Source: Myxococcales bacterium
GTDB taxonomy: Bacteria > Myxococcota_A > Bradymonadia > Bradymonadales > Bradymonadaceae
Assembly: GCA_007135085.1 (NCBI GenBank)
Contig: SLJM01000199.1
Coordinates: 1 to 62,461 of the forward strand
Direction of reading: 5' to 3'
DNA length: 62,461 nt
A model generated the notes under the pieces. The model ran no database searches. It had not been told where the DNA came from and worked only from the letters and a program-made list of their open reading frames with translations. This document shows positions 8,631 to 17,884 of the stretch, piece after piece (the first letter of the stretch is position 1; each line of letters opens with the position of its first letter). The position numbers and the translations under genes are program-made.

Positions 8631-9243
8631 CGACCCACCAGACCAGATTGCTCTCTTCGGGGGTAGCTTCAACCCACCTCATCTATGCCATACACTGGCA
8701 ACGCTGTGGGTCTTACAGACTCAGCCCATCGATGAGGTATGGTGGATTCCCACCTTCCAGCACGCCTTTGATAAGGAGTTGGTCGACTTCGATCAGCGCA
8801 TGGCCATGTGTGAGCGAGCGCTCTGCGAGCTTTCCCGGGTGCGGGTCGACGACATCGAGCGCACCCTCGGCGGGGAGAGCCGCACCATCGACACCGTCGA
8901 CGCCCTGCAGAAGCGCTATGAGAATACACAGTTTTGGCTGATCATCGGCGCCGATATCTTAAGCGAAGTTCACCGCTGGAAGAATTGGGAGGGGTTGATG
9001 GAGCGAGTGGGGCTCATCGTCGTGGGCCGGCGAGGCTACGACCGGGACGACCTCCGTGATTACGTGGCCTCATCAACGGACGTGGTGGACAGCCTGGACC
9101 TGAACCTGCCCGATATCAGCTCCACGGGCATCCGAGACGCTCTGTCCGACGGTGATTACGAAGCCGTTCGTCCATGGATTCCCCGTTCGGTCCTTCAATA
9201 TATCGCAGCCCATAACCTCTATCTGGGCCAGCAATGCCACTGA
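8623..9243 (+). CDS. nadD: Nicotinate-nucleotide adenylyltransferase
   Basis: 206 residues from the ATG at 8623, chosen over an upstream in-frame start because it gives the standard N-terminus and overlaps the previous stop by 8 bases. It has the nucleotidyltransferase opening GGSFNPPHLCH, WWIPTF, VDDIER, FWLIIGADIL and the C-terminal ISSTGIRDAL. The enzyme transfers AMP from ATP to nicotinate mononucleotide in NAD synthesis. The normally invariant Gly of the HXGH loop is Cys here (HLCH), while both His are kept, so activity is likely but the loop is atypical. It overlaps the next gene by 10 bases. Length fits the family. Confidence 0.92.
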   Translation: MSDDPPDQIALFGGSFNPPHLCHTLATLWVLQTQPIDEVWWIPTFQHAFDKELVDFDQRMAMCERALCELSRVRVDDIERTLGGESRTIDTVDALQKRYENTQFWLIIGADILSEVHRWKNWEGLMERVGLIVVGRRGYDRDDLRDYVASSTDVVDSLDLNLPDISSTGIRDALSDGDYEAVRPWIPRSVLQYIAAHNLYLGQQCH

Positions 9244-10085
9244 ATAATAACCCCATTGAAGGGGGGGCGTCGCTTCCCTGGATCATCGTCGGCTATGGCC
9301 GCGTCGGCCAATCACTGGCATTGCTGGCCGACCAATTGAATCAACCCCTGACCGCCACCTGGAACCGCACCCAGCAGGCCTGTGCAGAGGCTGCCCTGCC
9401 CTCGCCAAACCCAACCTATGGAAAGCTCAGCGACGCCCTTGGCCCTTTGCTCTCAGCCCCTTCTTTGATCTGGCTCACCGTCGTCGACGACGCCATCGAG
9501 ACCGTCTTTGAAGACTTAGAGGATTCGATTCCAGCGGGTTCGGTGGTGGTCCACACCTCAGGGAGTCAATCGAGCCAGGTCCTCGCCGGCCGTCCCGATC
9601 TCTTCGTCGCCTCATTGCATCCGCTGCAGGCGATCTCCGATCCACGGGCGGCGCTAAAGCGATTCTCCCGCTCCTTCTGGAGCATCGAGGGTGACGACCA
9701 GGCCGTTGCGTTCTTATGCGACCTGCTGGCGCCGGCCCAGATCGAGCCGGTCCGCCTTGAGGGAAGCCGCAAGATCCTCTACCACGCCTCGGCGGTCACG
9801 GCGGCCAATCTATTGGTCAGCCTCATCGACAGCGCCATGGCCGTCGCCGGAGCCGCCGATATCGATGCCGACCAGGCTCGCCAGATGCTCGTCGAGCTCG
9901 CCAACTCCAGCCTGGAAAACCTGGCTTTTAAGTCGCCGCGACAAGCCCTGACCGGCCCCGCTGCCCGAGGCGATCTGGCCACCATCGAGGCCCATCGCAA
10001 AGCCTTGGCCGAGCTCGACGACCAGTCCCTCCTGGATATCTACGAGTTGCTCACCGCCCGGGCTCTACGCGGCCTGAGCGACTGA
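9234..10085 (+). CDS. Rossmann-like / DUF2520 domain protein
   Basis: 283 residues. The N-terminal NAD(P)-binding fold opens with IIVGYGRVGQSLA, followed by WNRT and by WLTVVDDAIETVFEDL, then a middle VVVHTSGSQSSQVL. After LHPLQAISDP the C-terminal helical domain typical of DUF2520 proteins follows (LYHASAVTAANLLVSLID, then ALTGPAARGD). The family is related to F420/NADP oxidoreductases and to prephenate-dehydrogenase-like folds; its substrate is not known. It overlaps nadD by 10 bases and is the last gene of this rightward run, ending 5 bases before the stop of the convergent Clp gene. Confidence 0.85.
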   Translation: MPLNNNPIEGGASLPWIIVGYGRVGQSLALLADQLNQPLTATWNRTQQACAEAALPSPNPTYGKLSDALGPLLSAPSLIWLTVVDDAIETVFEDLEDSIPAGSVVVHTSGSQSSQVLAGRPDLFVASLHPLQAISDPRAALKRFSRSFWSIEGDDQAVAFLCDLLAPAQIEPVRLEGSRKILYHASAVTAANLLVSLIDSAMAVAGAADIDADQARQMLVELANSSLENLAFKSPRQALTGPAARGDLATIEAHRKALAELDDQSLLDIYELLTARALRGLSD

Positions 10086-10090
10086 AGACC

Positions 10091-12943
10091 TCAGCCGCCG
10101 TGGCGCACCACCACCTGGTCGGCCTCCACGTCGACCACCACTCGCCCCCCTCGCTTGACGTGGCCGGCCAAAATCTGGCGAGCCACCGCTCCCTCGACCA
10201 ACCGCTGGATGGTCTGGCGCATGGGCCGAGCCCCCAATTTGGGATCGTATCCCCCGTGGCGAATCAAATGATCGATGACCGCCGGTCGGTATTCCAATTC
10301 GATGGCGCTCTCTCGATACAGGCGCTGCTGGCTGTCGGCCAGTTGCAACTCTGCGATCCGCGCCACCTCGTCGCGGGACAGCGGCAAAAAGACGAGCCGC
10401 TCGTCAATACGGTTCCATAACTCCGGCGTAAAATGCTGCTTCGCCGCGTCGAGCACCTTTCCGCTCAAGGCCATGCGGTCACGCCGACTTTGCCTCCTCT
10501 TGGAAGCTCGGGAAAATCCAATGGCCGCCGACGGCTGCTCATCCTGGTCGAAATGACGAGAGCCCAGATTGCTGGTCATCACCACCAGGGTGTTGGAAAA
10601 GTCGACCTGTCGGCCCCGTCCGTCGGTCAATTGCCCTTCGTCAAAGAGCTGCAGCAACAGGTTGAGCACGTCGGGATGGGCCTTTTCAATCTCGTCGAGG
10701 AGCACCACCTGATAGGGACGCTGGCGAATCGCCTCGGTCAGTTGGCCGCCCTGATCGTAGCCCACGTAGCCCGGAGGAGCCCCGACAAAACGGCTCACCG
10801 AATGGGCCTCCATAAACTCCGACATATCGAGGCGGACGATGGCGTCTCGATCGTGGAATAGAAAATCGGCCAGCACCTTGACCATCTCCGTCTTTCCCAC
10901 CCCGGTGGGTCCCAAAAAGAGGAGGCTTCCGATGGGGCGATGGCTTCGAAACCCGGCATAGTTGCGGCGCAGCAGCTCCGAGATGGAGCTGACCACATCT
11001 TCATGGCCCACCACCCCTTTGGCCAAAAAGGACTCCATATGAAGAAACCGGTCGGCGTCGCTGCCGGTCAGCCGCTCGGCGGGAATGGAGGCCACGTCGG
11101 CGACGACCCGGGCGATGGCGTCGCGGTCGACGACCTCATAGCCCTGACGCAGAGCGCGGCTGCCCGCCAGATCGAGCACGCCGATGGCCTTGTCCGGCAG
11201 CTGACGGTCGTGGATATAGCGTACCGACAGGCTCACCGCCGCCTCCAGTGCCTCGTCGGTATAGCTGACGTGATGATGGTGTTCGTAATGAGTGCACACG
11301 CCCTCGATGATTCGAAGCGCCGTATCCTCGTCGGGCTCATCGACGTTGACCCGCTGGAATCGCCGCTCGAAGGCCGGATCGGACTCCACGAATTTGCGAC
11401 ACTCATCGTGGGTGGTCGCCCCGATGCAGGGGAAGCGGCCGCGAGCCAGCGCGGTCTTCAATTCACCGGCTGCATCGCCGCCGTCGCCGCCGGAGCCTGC
11501 GCCCATCCACATATGGATTTCGTCCAAAAAGACGACGATCTCCCCCTCGGCCCGGGCGACCTCGTCCTTGATCCCCAGCAGGCGCTCCGAAAACGCCCCT
11601 CGAAGGTGAGTGCCGCTGAGCAGCCGTCCCATCTCCAATTCCACGATTCGCCGTCGGCGCATCGACTTATTATCTCGCGCCAGCTCGACCAGCCGCCGGG
11701 CCAACCCCTCGACGATCGCCGTCTTGCCCACCCCGGGCTCACCGACCAATAAGGGATTATTTGAGCGCCGCTTGCCTAAAATATCGATGAGCTGTGCAAC
11801 CTCCGCGTCGCGGCCGATGACGGCGTCGATGCGCCCCTGGGCTGCCTCGACGGTCAGATTTCGGCCAAATTCGACCAGGTAGGGATATTCCTCCTCGTCG
11901 AGTTCGTACTCCTCGACCAGCTCGGCGTCACGAGCCCATCGGCGGGCTCGATCGTCTTCGGCCTTCCCGGTTGCCTCAACCTCAGTGGTCTGTCTTGCAA
12001 AGAGGCGGGCAGCCAGATCGCGAGTGGTCTCGTGGGCGTCATCCATAGCCGCCGCTCGACGGGCCGCTTCTTCTTCGCGGCGTCGCTCTTCTTCACGATG
12101 TCGCTCCTCTTCGGCCTGCAGCCGGGCCAGCTCGGCCTCCCGCTGGGCCGCAGGCCGCCGCCTGGGTCGCGGCCGACCGCCACGGTTGATCCCGGGATGA
12201 TTGTCCAGTGCCAGCCCCTCTCCGGTCTGGCGCAGGTTTTCGATAAACCCTCGGCTCTGCTCTTCGGTGGGGCTGTTTCGCTCCCGCCCCGCTCTCTCTT
12301 CCGGTTCCGGTTCCAGGGCCGGTTGGGGCTCCGACGCCTCGGCGAGCACTTCGGGCATCTCCCGGGCCATTGGCTCGTCGGCGACCTCATAGCTCATCGC
12401 CCGCTCGACGGTCTTCTTCTTTCGCCCCACTCCCAGGGAGGGATGGAAGCCAATCGGTGTGGGCGTATCCTCGCTCTTCTCAACACGCCGTGACGTCTCT
12501 ACATCGAGAGGCGCCATGGATCGAAACCGCCGGGGCACTCGACGCGACGAGGTGGCATAACTCATCACCGCCGTGCGCACCGCCCCCATATCGACGTCAC
12601 ATGACTCGAGCAGCGCATAGGCATGACTTCGGCTCTCGCGCATCAGGGCTGCCAGTACGTGCAGGCTGGTCACCACGTCGGAGCGTGCTCCCGAGGCCAG
12701 GCGCTGGCTGCGCTCTCGAACCCGCTGGAGTAGATGCTCTCGCTCCTTGCCCAATCCGTCGACACGACGGCGCAGATCATCGGCCGAGATCGCTCGATCA
12801 CTCAACAGTTTCGACGCCGGATTGGGCACCTCGAAAATGGCCAACAACACCTCGGCTGTCGACATCTCTCGCTGCGCCGCACCGGCGATCTCTGCCGCCT
12901 TGCTATACACGGCCCCTACTTCGCGACTCAGAGGAAGACTCAT
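10091..12943 (-). CDS. Clp/HSP100 AAA+ unfoldase, ClpA/ClpC-type
   Basis: 950 residues. A double Clp-N domain (about residues 1-150) is followed by a long charged linker (about 150-340) with a Glu/Arg coiled stretch. NBD1 carries GEPGVGKT and VVFLDEIHMW; NBD2 carries GPTGVGKTE, VVLLDEIEKAHPDVLN and the TSNLGS sensor. A ClpB-type middle coiled coil is absent. After TSNLGS an IGF tripeptide stands where ClpA and ClpC keep the ClpP-docking loop, so this is probably the unfolding partner of a ClpP protease rather than a disaggregase. It is oriented against the namZ-nadD run and stands alone. The extended charged linker is longer than in ordinary ClpA. Confidence 0.88.
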   Translation of the reverse strand: MSLPLSREVGAVYSKAAEIAGAAQREMSTAEVLLAIFEVPNPASKLLSDRAISADDLRRRVDGLGKEREHLLQRVRERSQRLASGARSDVVTSLHVLAALMRESRSHAYALLESCDVDMGAVRTAVMSYATSSRRVPRRFRSMAPLDVETSRRVEKSEDTPTPIGFHPSLGVGRKKKTVERAMSYEVADEPMAREMPEVLAEASEPQPALEPEPEERAGRERNSPTEEQSRGFIENLRQTGEGLALDNHPGINRGGRPRPRRRPAAQREAELARLQAEEERHREEERRREEEAARRAAAMDDAHETTRDLAARLFARQTTEVEATGKAEDDRARRWARDAELVEEYELDEEEYPYLVEFGRNLTVEAAQGRIDAVIGRDAEVAQLIDILGKRRSNNPLLVGEPGVGKTAIVEGLARRLVELARDNKSMRRRRIVELEMGRLLSGTHLRGAFSERLLGIKDEVARAEGEIVVFLDEIHMWMGAGSGGDGGDAAGELKTALARGRFPCIGATTHDECRKFVESDPAFERRFQRVNVDEPDEDTALRIIEGVCTHYEHHHHVSYTDEALEAAVSLSVRYIHDRQLPDKAIGVLDLAGSRALRQGYEVVDRDAIARVVADVASIPAERLTGSDADRFLHMESFLAKGVVGHEDVVSSISELLRRNYAGFRSHRPIGSLLFLGPTGVGKTEMVKVLADFLFHDRDAIVRLDMSEFMEAHSVSRFVGAPPGYVGYDQGGQLTEAIRQRPYQVVLLDEIEKAHPDVLNLLLQLFDEGQLTDGRGRQVDFSNTLVVMTSNLGSRHFDQDEQPSAAIGFSRASKRRQSRRDRMALSGKVLDAAKQHFTPELWNRIDERLVFLPLSRDEVARIAELQLADSQQRLYRESAIELEYRPAVIDHLIRHGGYDPKLGARPMRQTIQRLVEGAVARQILAGHVKRGGRVVVDVEADQVVVRHGG

Positions 12944-13161
12944 CCTTGAAACGTGCCTCCGGGCGGGACTTCACACACCATTGTTTGGCAATAAATTCGT
13001 CGACTCGAAACCTAGCATTCCCCCCTTGGTTCGGTAAAGCGCCGTAGCTCGATTGACCTCCCCTTCTCCCCCCTCCACCCCATCCAGTCCTCTTGTCTTC
13101 AACCCTTGTTCGGTCTACACAAATGGCGCAACTCACACCCCTATTAAATGAGGAGATGACC

Positions 13162-13548
13162 ATGCCCGAAAAGACGATCGTCCAGACCGACAAAGCTCCC
13201 CAGGCCATCGGCCCCTACTCCCAGGGAGTGGGCTTTGGCGGCCTCTTTTTCTTCAGCGGCCAGATCGCCATCGATCCCGAGACCAGCGAGCTCGTCGACG
13301 GCGGCGTCGAAGTTCAGACCCGACAGGTCATGGCCAATATGGAAGCCGTCTTGGAGGCGGCGGGGTTGGACTTTTCTCACGTGCTGCGCACGACGATCTT
13401 TTTGAAGAATATGAATGACTTCTCAAAGGTCAACGAGATCTACGGCGCCCACTTCGACGACAATCCGCCGGCCCGGGCCTGCGTCGAAGTCTCACGCCTG
13501 CCCAAAGACGTCCTCGTCGAAATCGACATGATCGCAGCCCACCCTTAA
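13162..13548 (+). CDS. ridA: RidA-family enamine/imine deaminase
   Basis: 128 residues from the ATG at 13162, which has GAGGAG upstream. An earlier in-frame start would add a non-conserved extension. Family marks are KAPQAIGPYSQGV, FFFSGQIAIDP, TRQVMANMEAVLEAAG and the C-terminal PPARACVEVSRLPKDVLVEID, which holds the Arg that orients the substrate. RidA hydrolyses reactive 2-aminoacrylate and related imines made by PLP enzymes. It is monocistronic by position. Its stop codon touches the first stem of the hairpin array, which may act as its terminator. Confidence 0.95.
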   Translation: MPEKTIVQTDKAPQAIGPYSQGVGFGGLFFFSGQIAIDPETSELVDGGVEVQTRQVMANMEAVLEAAGLDFSHVLRTTIFLKNMNDFSKVNEIYGAHFDDNPPARACVEVSRLPKDVLVEIDMIAAHP

Positions 13549-13804
13549 AACGCTGAACCCGCGTTTTGGGGTGGAGCGGCTGGACTGCGCCGCGGGTTTA
13601 ACTACCGACCCAGTTTGCTTCGCCGCCAAGTCTAGATCGAACTATTTCCCATCGAGAGATCCTCTACCTCAATGGTTTACCGTCGTTCCCGGGCCTGCAG
13701 TTCAGGCCCTCCACCCCGGGGGCAACGCCGCCTCCACCCCGCGCCGCAGGCGCTCCACCCCGGGCCCGCCAGGGCCCTCCACCCCAACGCGCGTTTAGCG
13801 CGTT
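13547..13804. repeat. Hairpin array with constant TCCACCCC linkers, two arms in inverted orientation
   Basis: Left arm: stem AAAACGC/GCGTTTT (13547-13567), linker GGGGTGGA (13568-13575), stem GCGGC/GCCGC (13576-13593). Then 97 unique bases. Right arm: stem GGGCCTG/CAGGCCC (13691-13709), linker TCCACCCC (13710-13717), imperfect stem 13718-13732, linker (13733-13740), stem GCGCC/GGCGC (13741-13753), linker (13754-13761), stem GGGCCC/GGGCCC (13762-13777), linker (13778-13785), stem AACGCGC/GCGCGTT (13786-13804). The linker is the same in five places (once inverted), while the stems differ in sequence yet all fold. Both outer ends are AACGC-type hairpins, so the whole resembles a small inverted-repeat element. 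It fills most of the 329-base gap between ridA and the next gene. Confidence 0.8.
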
Positions 13805-13877
13805 ACGCAAAATTCGTCTGAAATCGTCGATAATAGATCTAGGGGATATCTATTGACCTTCGACGAGCGAGGACGAG

Positions 13878-15821
13878 ATGAACAAAATTAATTCTTTCGC
13901 ATCGACGGCGGCCAACGCCATCAAAGAGGCCGAAGACGTGGGCAAAGCCGACGGGGCTTCCACTTCCGAAGCCGAGGAGGCCTCGGAGATCAAAAAAACG
14001 GAGGGGCCCGGCGACTCCGATCGCTGGGAGTCGTTTAAAGATATGGGCCAATCGGCCCTGGGTGGTGTCTCCAACAAGATCGAGAACGCCCGCGCCGGCA
14101 AAGAAGTCATCCGCGACGCCATCGTCGGCGCCGGCCAATCAAAGGCCACCGAGGGCCTGGCTAAAGCCGCTGAGTGGATTCGCCCCACCGTGGAGACCGT
14201 GGAGTCCATCAAGGAGATGCGCACGGGCATCCAGGACCGGGTGCGCGAAACCATTGAAGGCGTCGATCGACAGATGCTCCAGGAAGTGGCCGACGACACG
14301 GCTCGAAACTTCGGCGATTTTGTAAAAACCATCCACGAGGCCGTCCAAGACCCATCTCGCACAAAAACAGCGGTTGTCGCCGAATACCAGAGCACAAAAA
14401 ATGGCATCAAAAACGCCGTCATCGAGACCGTCTGCAATGCACTCGTCAAATATGAGGATCAGGTGGAATTGACGGGACAGGGCCTGCAGAAATTGGCCAA
14501 TCTATCACCCATGAGTCCCCTGGTCGATTCCCCCTCCAGATTCATCGCTCCTGCTCCAATGCGCGCCTTCATCAGCGCAACCTGGGCCCTCGACGAGGTC
14601 GGGAAAGCTGTCGAAAAATCACCGGCGGTGGCCGAGCAGCTCCTCGAAACTCCGCCCCTGCCCACCAAGGAAAACTACGATGAATGGCTCGAACATATCG
14701 GCCCTGGCGAGTCCTATCATCATGAATATGGGTTTGGATTTAGCCTGACCTACGGGCTGGGGGCCAAGCTGGGTGTTAACCACGAGTGGGTCATCGAACG
14801 CTCCGAGACCGACCCCAATCGGATCACCCTGACATTAGCCGATAAGGAGGGGGTTATGGTGACCGTGGGAAAAGAAGTTCAAGGCCAGGGTAAGAGCGCC
14901 GGCATCGGTGGGGAAAGGGCGGGGGCCATCCAATTTGAATTCGACACCAACAATCCAAAGGAACTCGAATTGCTTGCCGATATCACCCTCTGTAACCAGG
15001 CAGGCTTATCAAATGGCGCGCTGATAGCTGCCGCCGCAGACCATATGGTCTCCTATACTCAGGAACTCAAGGGTCTGGCCGGCATCGAGGTCGGCGCAGG
15101 CCCTGGAACAGCCAACATCACCGCCGAACATGGACTGCTCTACCAGTCGGAAAAACGTTTATCTGGCCAGGTGGATCGCCTGGCCTTCACTGCTCAGCGC
15201 GGGCTTTCAGCGGGCAACTCCATCGGTCGCCTCCCCCAGGGATTGGTCGACGAGATGGCAGACTCTGCTTCCACGGCGGATCGAGAAATACTGGCTCGCC
15301 TCACGGGCACTGTGAACGCCGGTCAAATGGGCATCAAGGCCGGTGCAGCTATCGACGTCAACACTGGCGTCGAGATGGAGGGAGCTCATCTGGAGCGAAT
15401 CTTTTTAGAGGCAAAATTTGGTCAGGAACTGCTGGGCTTTGATGGCGAAGTGGTGATGGAGTTTGTGGTCAACGATCCCGTGGCTATTGCAGCCGCCCTG
15501 GGCCAGTCCGTCTCCGATCTGGCCAGCGCCGCGACTTCCGGTGAAGTCGACATTGAGGCTCTTTATGAGGCTGCAGTCAATTCAGACCTCGACCTGGACG
15601 ATGCCATCGGATTCAAGGTCACAAGAACCATCACCGACGTCGATGGCCTCGAGATCGACACGCCGCGGTTCAACTACGGCAGCACTATCCAACGCAGAGA
15701 CTCACAGGTAATCCACGAATTCGGCACCCCCATCGATCGAAGTCGAGAGGAACGGGACACCGGCTCATTCAAAGCCGGGGATTATCAGATGCAGGATCCG
15801 GAGCACCTTATACGGGGATAA
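13878..15821 (+). CDS. Large hypothetical protein
   Basis: 647 residues, with GAGGACGAG just before the ATG. I recognise no family. The first 250 residues are helical and charged (many Lys/Glu, no signal peptide). From about residue 290 the protein becomes beta-rich, with alternating strands such as HEYGFGFSLTYGLGAKLGVNHEWVI (given in part) and repeated Gly-containing turns, and it ends in a charged tail. The N-terminal NKINSFASTAANAIKEAEDV style and lack of Cys suggest an exported or assembled structural protein without a classical signal, but this is only an inference. It stands directly after the hairpin array and 90 bases before a lipoprotein peptidase gene. Confidence 0.6.
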   Translation: MNKINSFASTAANAIKEAEDVGKADGASTSEAEEASEIKKTEGPGDSDRWESFKDMGQSALGGVSNKIENARAGKEVIRDAIVGAGQSKATEGLAKAAEWIRPTVETVESIKEMRTGIQDRVRETIEGVDRQMLQEVADDTARNFGDFVKTIHEAVQDPSRTKTAVVAEYQSTKNGIKNAVIETVCNALVKYEDQVELTGQGLQKLANLSPMSPLVDSPSRFIAPAPMRAFISATWALDEVGKAVEKSPAVAEQLLETPPLPTKENYDEWLEHIGPGESYHHEYGFGFSLTYGLGAKLGVNHEWVIERSETDPNRITLTLADKEGVMVTVGKEVQGQGKSAGIGGERAGAIQFEFDTNNPKELELLADITLCNQAGLSNGALIAAAADHMVSYTQELKGLAGIEVGAGPGTANITAEHGLLYQSEKRLSGQVDRLAFTAQRGLSAGNSIGRLPQGLVDEMADSASTADREILARLTGTVNAGQMGIKAGAAIDVNTGVEMEGAHLERIFLEAKFGQELLGFDGEVVMEFVVNDPVAIAAALGQSVSDLASAATSGEVDIEALYEAAVNSDLDLDDAIGFKVTRTITDVDGLEIDTPRFNYGSTIQRRDSQVIHEFGTPIDRSREERDTGSFKAGDYQMQDPEHLIRG

Positions 15822-15911
15822 TTCGCGACGACGAGCATAGTTCCAATAATGCCCGGCCCTCTGGTATATTGATCGCTGGACTAGGCCGCGCCGACCACGG
15901 TTACGATTGCT

Positions 15912-17750
15912 TTGAACCGCCCACTCGCCATTTCGGGACTCTTTCTGGCCCTTTTCTTCGGGTCAGCCAGTTGTGCCACGCCTGCCTCCACGCCGCCCGA
16001 TATCCAATCTTCGGAGGCCGGCGAGGCCCTTCCCGAGTTGGCGCCGCAGCCCACTCCACCGCCCTTTGTGGCTCCTCCCGAGCCCAGCGATGAGATATGG
16101 AAGATGCCCGGCTACGGGCGTTTTGAACCTCCCTTCCCCCTGCTCCCCAACGAAAATGATGATCGCTCCCGCTCGGTGGGCTCCGTCACCGAGGGACATC
16201 TGGTAGGTGGCCGCGCCGTTCCCATTCCCCACCCTCACCTGGCCTTTTTGCCGCGCCAATTCGAGCGTCGCCTCATCTATACGGGCGACCCCATGGTGGA
16301 GCTTCTCGAAGATGCTGCCGCTCACGTGGGCGCCGCCTACCCTGAGGCCGTTATTTACCTGGGTAACTTCAGCCGCCGCGGCGGCGGAAACATCCCCCAT
16401 TCGGTCTCCCATAATAGCGGCCGCGACGCCGATATCGCCTTCTTCGTCACCGACGAGAACGGAGATCCCGCGGTTCCTCCCGATCTTCTGCCCATGGACG
16501 ACCAGGGGCGCTATATCGGCGCCGACGATGAAGGCGATGAAGAGGGAGAGCGAGCCGATCTGATCCTTCATTTCGACTTGCCCCGCAATTGGCGGTTTGT
16601 GGAAGGGCTCATCGAATCGGAGGCAGCAGATATCCAATATATCTTTGTCTCCAACCCCCTTCGACGAATGCTTTTGAAAGAGGGGCGGCGCCAAAACGCC
16701 TCGGCTCAGACCCTGCGCAGAGCTCGATCCGTGCTGGTTCAACCGGGCGGGCAGGCCCTGCCCCATAATGACCACTTTCACCTGCGCATCCACTGTACGG
16801 CCCGTGATATCGCCTCCGGCTGTCGCGAACGAGGGCGTCCGGGGCCGACCTTTTCCGCCGACCACGGCAAAGCCGACCGGGTCATCGCCACCGCCGAGGC
16901 CCTCCTCGACAGCGATCATCCGCACTGGCGACGCACGGCCCTGCTACGACTGGCTATGCTCGATGGCCACGACCTCCACGAGCGCTTTCTTGGCGGCCTC
17001 GACGATCCCGACCCCACCGTACGGGCCGCCGCTGCGCGGGCAGTGGCCTCGAAACCGTTCGCCGCTGAGGCTCTGGCCGCTCGTCTGAGCGAAGAGGACT
17101 CCCCCCAGGTCATCGCCGAGTTGATCGACGGATTGACCCATCACGGCGACCATGCCGTCGAACCCCTGATCGCAGCACTGCAGCGAGACGAACTCCTCCC
17201 TCTGGGGCCCGGGGCATTTCAAAAGGTGCCCGCACTGGCCGCCGATGCTCTGGCACGACTGGAACGCCCCGAGCCAGTGCCCCATCTCATCGAAGCGCTT
17301 GGCGAGGCAGCCCCATCTTCCAGGCCGGCCATCGCTCAGGCTCTACGCATCCTCACCAATCACCGCTTTGCCTCCGATGCCGAACTCGCCGACCCTGAGC
17401 GCCTGGAGGCCGCCGTTCAAGCCTGGTCTTCCTGGTATGACGACCACGGCAATCTGGACCGCACTCAGTGGCTCGCCATGGGATTTCGCGACGCCGGCTT
17501 CGATGTCGACGACCTCGGCAAAAACGATGTCTGGGAATTGTGCCGGGCCATCGAGGACGCACGGCATCTCAACTTCAACGCCCAGCGTACCTTGCAGAGA
17601 ATCTCGGGCCAGTCCACGCCCAGCCTCCAATGGGACCCCTACGACGCCAGCTTCTTCTGGCGCCGCTGGTTCGAGAGGCGCCAAAACGCCTTCGATCTCC
17701 CACCCATCCCCGAGGAATTGTCGACGGCCGACGGCTATAATCCGCCATGA
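15912..17750 (+). CDS. MepA-like (LAS) murein endopeptidase lipoprotein with HEAT-like C-terminus
   Basis: 612 residues from a TTG start. The first 22 residues are a lipoprotein signal (FLALFFGSASC). The catalytic region (about residues 95-315) has the LAS metallopeptidase motifs: SHNSGRDADIAFF, equivalent to HX6D, and PHNDHFHLRIHC, equivalent to the HXH zinc ligands. MepA enzymes cut the D-Ala-DAP cross-link in peptidoglycan. About 250 further residues contain HEAT-like repeats (RTALLRLAMLDGHDL, then VRAAAARAVAS) that MepA of enterobacteria lacks. It is probably anchored in the outer membrane, facing the wall. The stop overlaps a possible upstream start of the next small lipoprotein gene. 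Confidence 0.85.
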   Translation: MNRPLAISGLFLALFFGSASCATPASTPPDIQSSEAGEALPELAPQPTPPPFVAPPEPSDEIWKMPGYGRFEPPFPLLPNENDDRSRSVGSVTEGHLVGGRAVPIPHPHLAFLPRQFERRLIYTGDPMVELLEDAAAHVGAAYPEAVIYLGNFSRRGGGNIPHSVSHNSGRDADIAFFVTDENGDPAVPPDLLPMDDQGRYIGADDEGDEEGERADLILHFDLPRNWRFVEGLIESEAADIQYIFVSNPLRRMLLKEGRRQNASAQTLRRARSVLVQPGGQALPHNDHFHLRIHCTARDIASGCRERGRPGPTFSADHGKADRVIATAEALLDSDHPHWRRTALLRLAMLDGHDLHERFLGGLDDPDPTVRAAAARAVASKPFAAEALAARLSEEDSPQVIAELIDGLTHHGDHAVEPLIAALQRDELLPLGPGAFQKVPALAADALARLERPEPVPHLIEALGEAAPSSRPAIAQALRILTNHRFASDAELADPERLEAAVQAWSSWYDDHGNLDRTQWLAMGFRDAGFDVDDLGKNDVWELCRAIEDARHLNFNAQRTLQRISGQSTPSLQWDPYDASFFWRRWFERRQNAFDLPPIPEELSTADGYNPP

Positions 17751-17884
17751 CATCAAACGCAGCAAGAGTGTTTCGTAACTTTACACGCCACGCTGCCGAG
17801 GATAGACTACAAATGTATGTATCCCTCCAATTAAATGTCCTTTTTCGACAAATGGCGATGACCCAAATTTTCACATCAAAGAAT

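Noticed and set aside
7317-8672. Minus-strand 451-codon frame opposite the NamZ-type gene
   Set aside because: It runs antisense to a gene with clear family motifs and has no motifs itself; it is a shadow frame of GC-rich coding DNA.
13710-13785. Possible CRISPR array
   Set aside because: The constant part is only 8 bases and the variable parts are self-complementary hairpins of 13 to 19 bases, unlike spacers. No cas genes are near.
15963-16925. Minus-strand 320-codon frame opposite the MepA-like gene
   Set aside because: No ribosome site or motifs; the plus strand has signal peptide and zinc-binding motifs.
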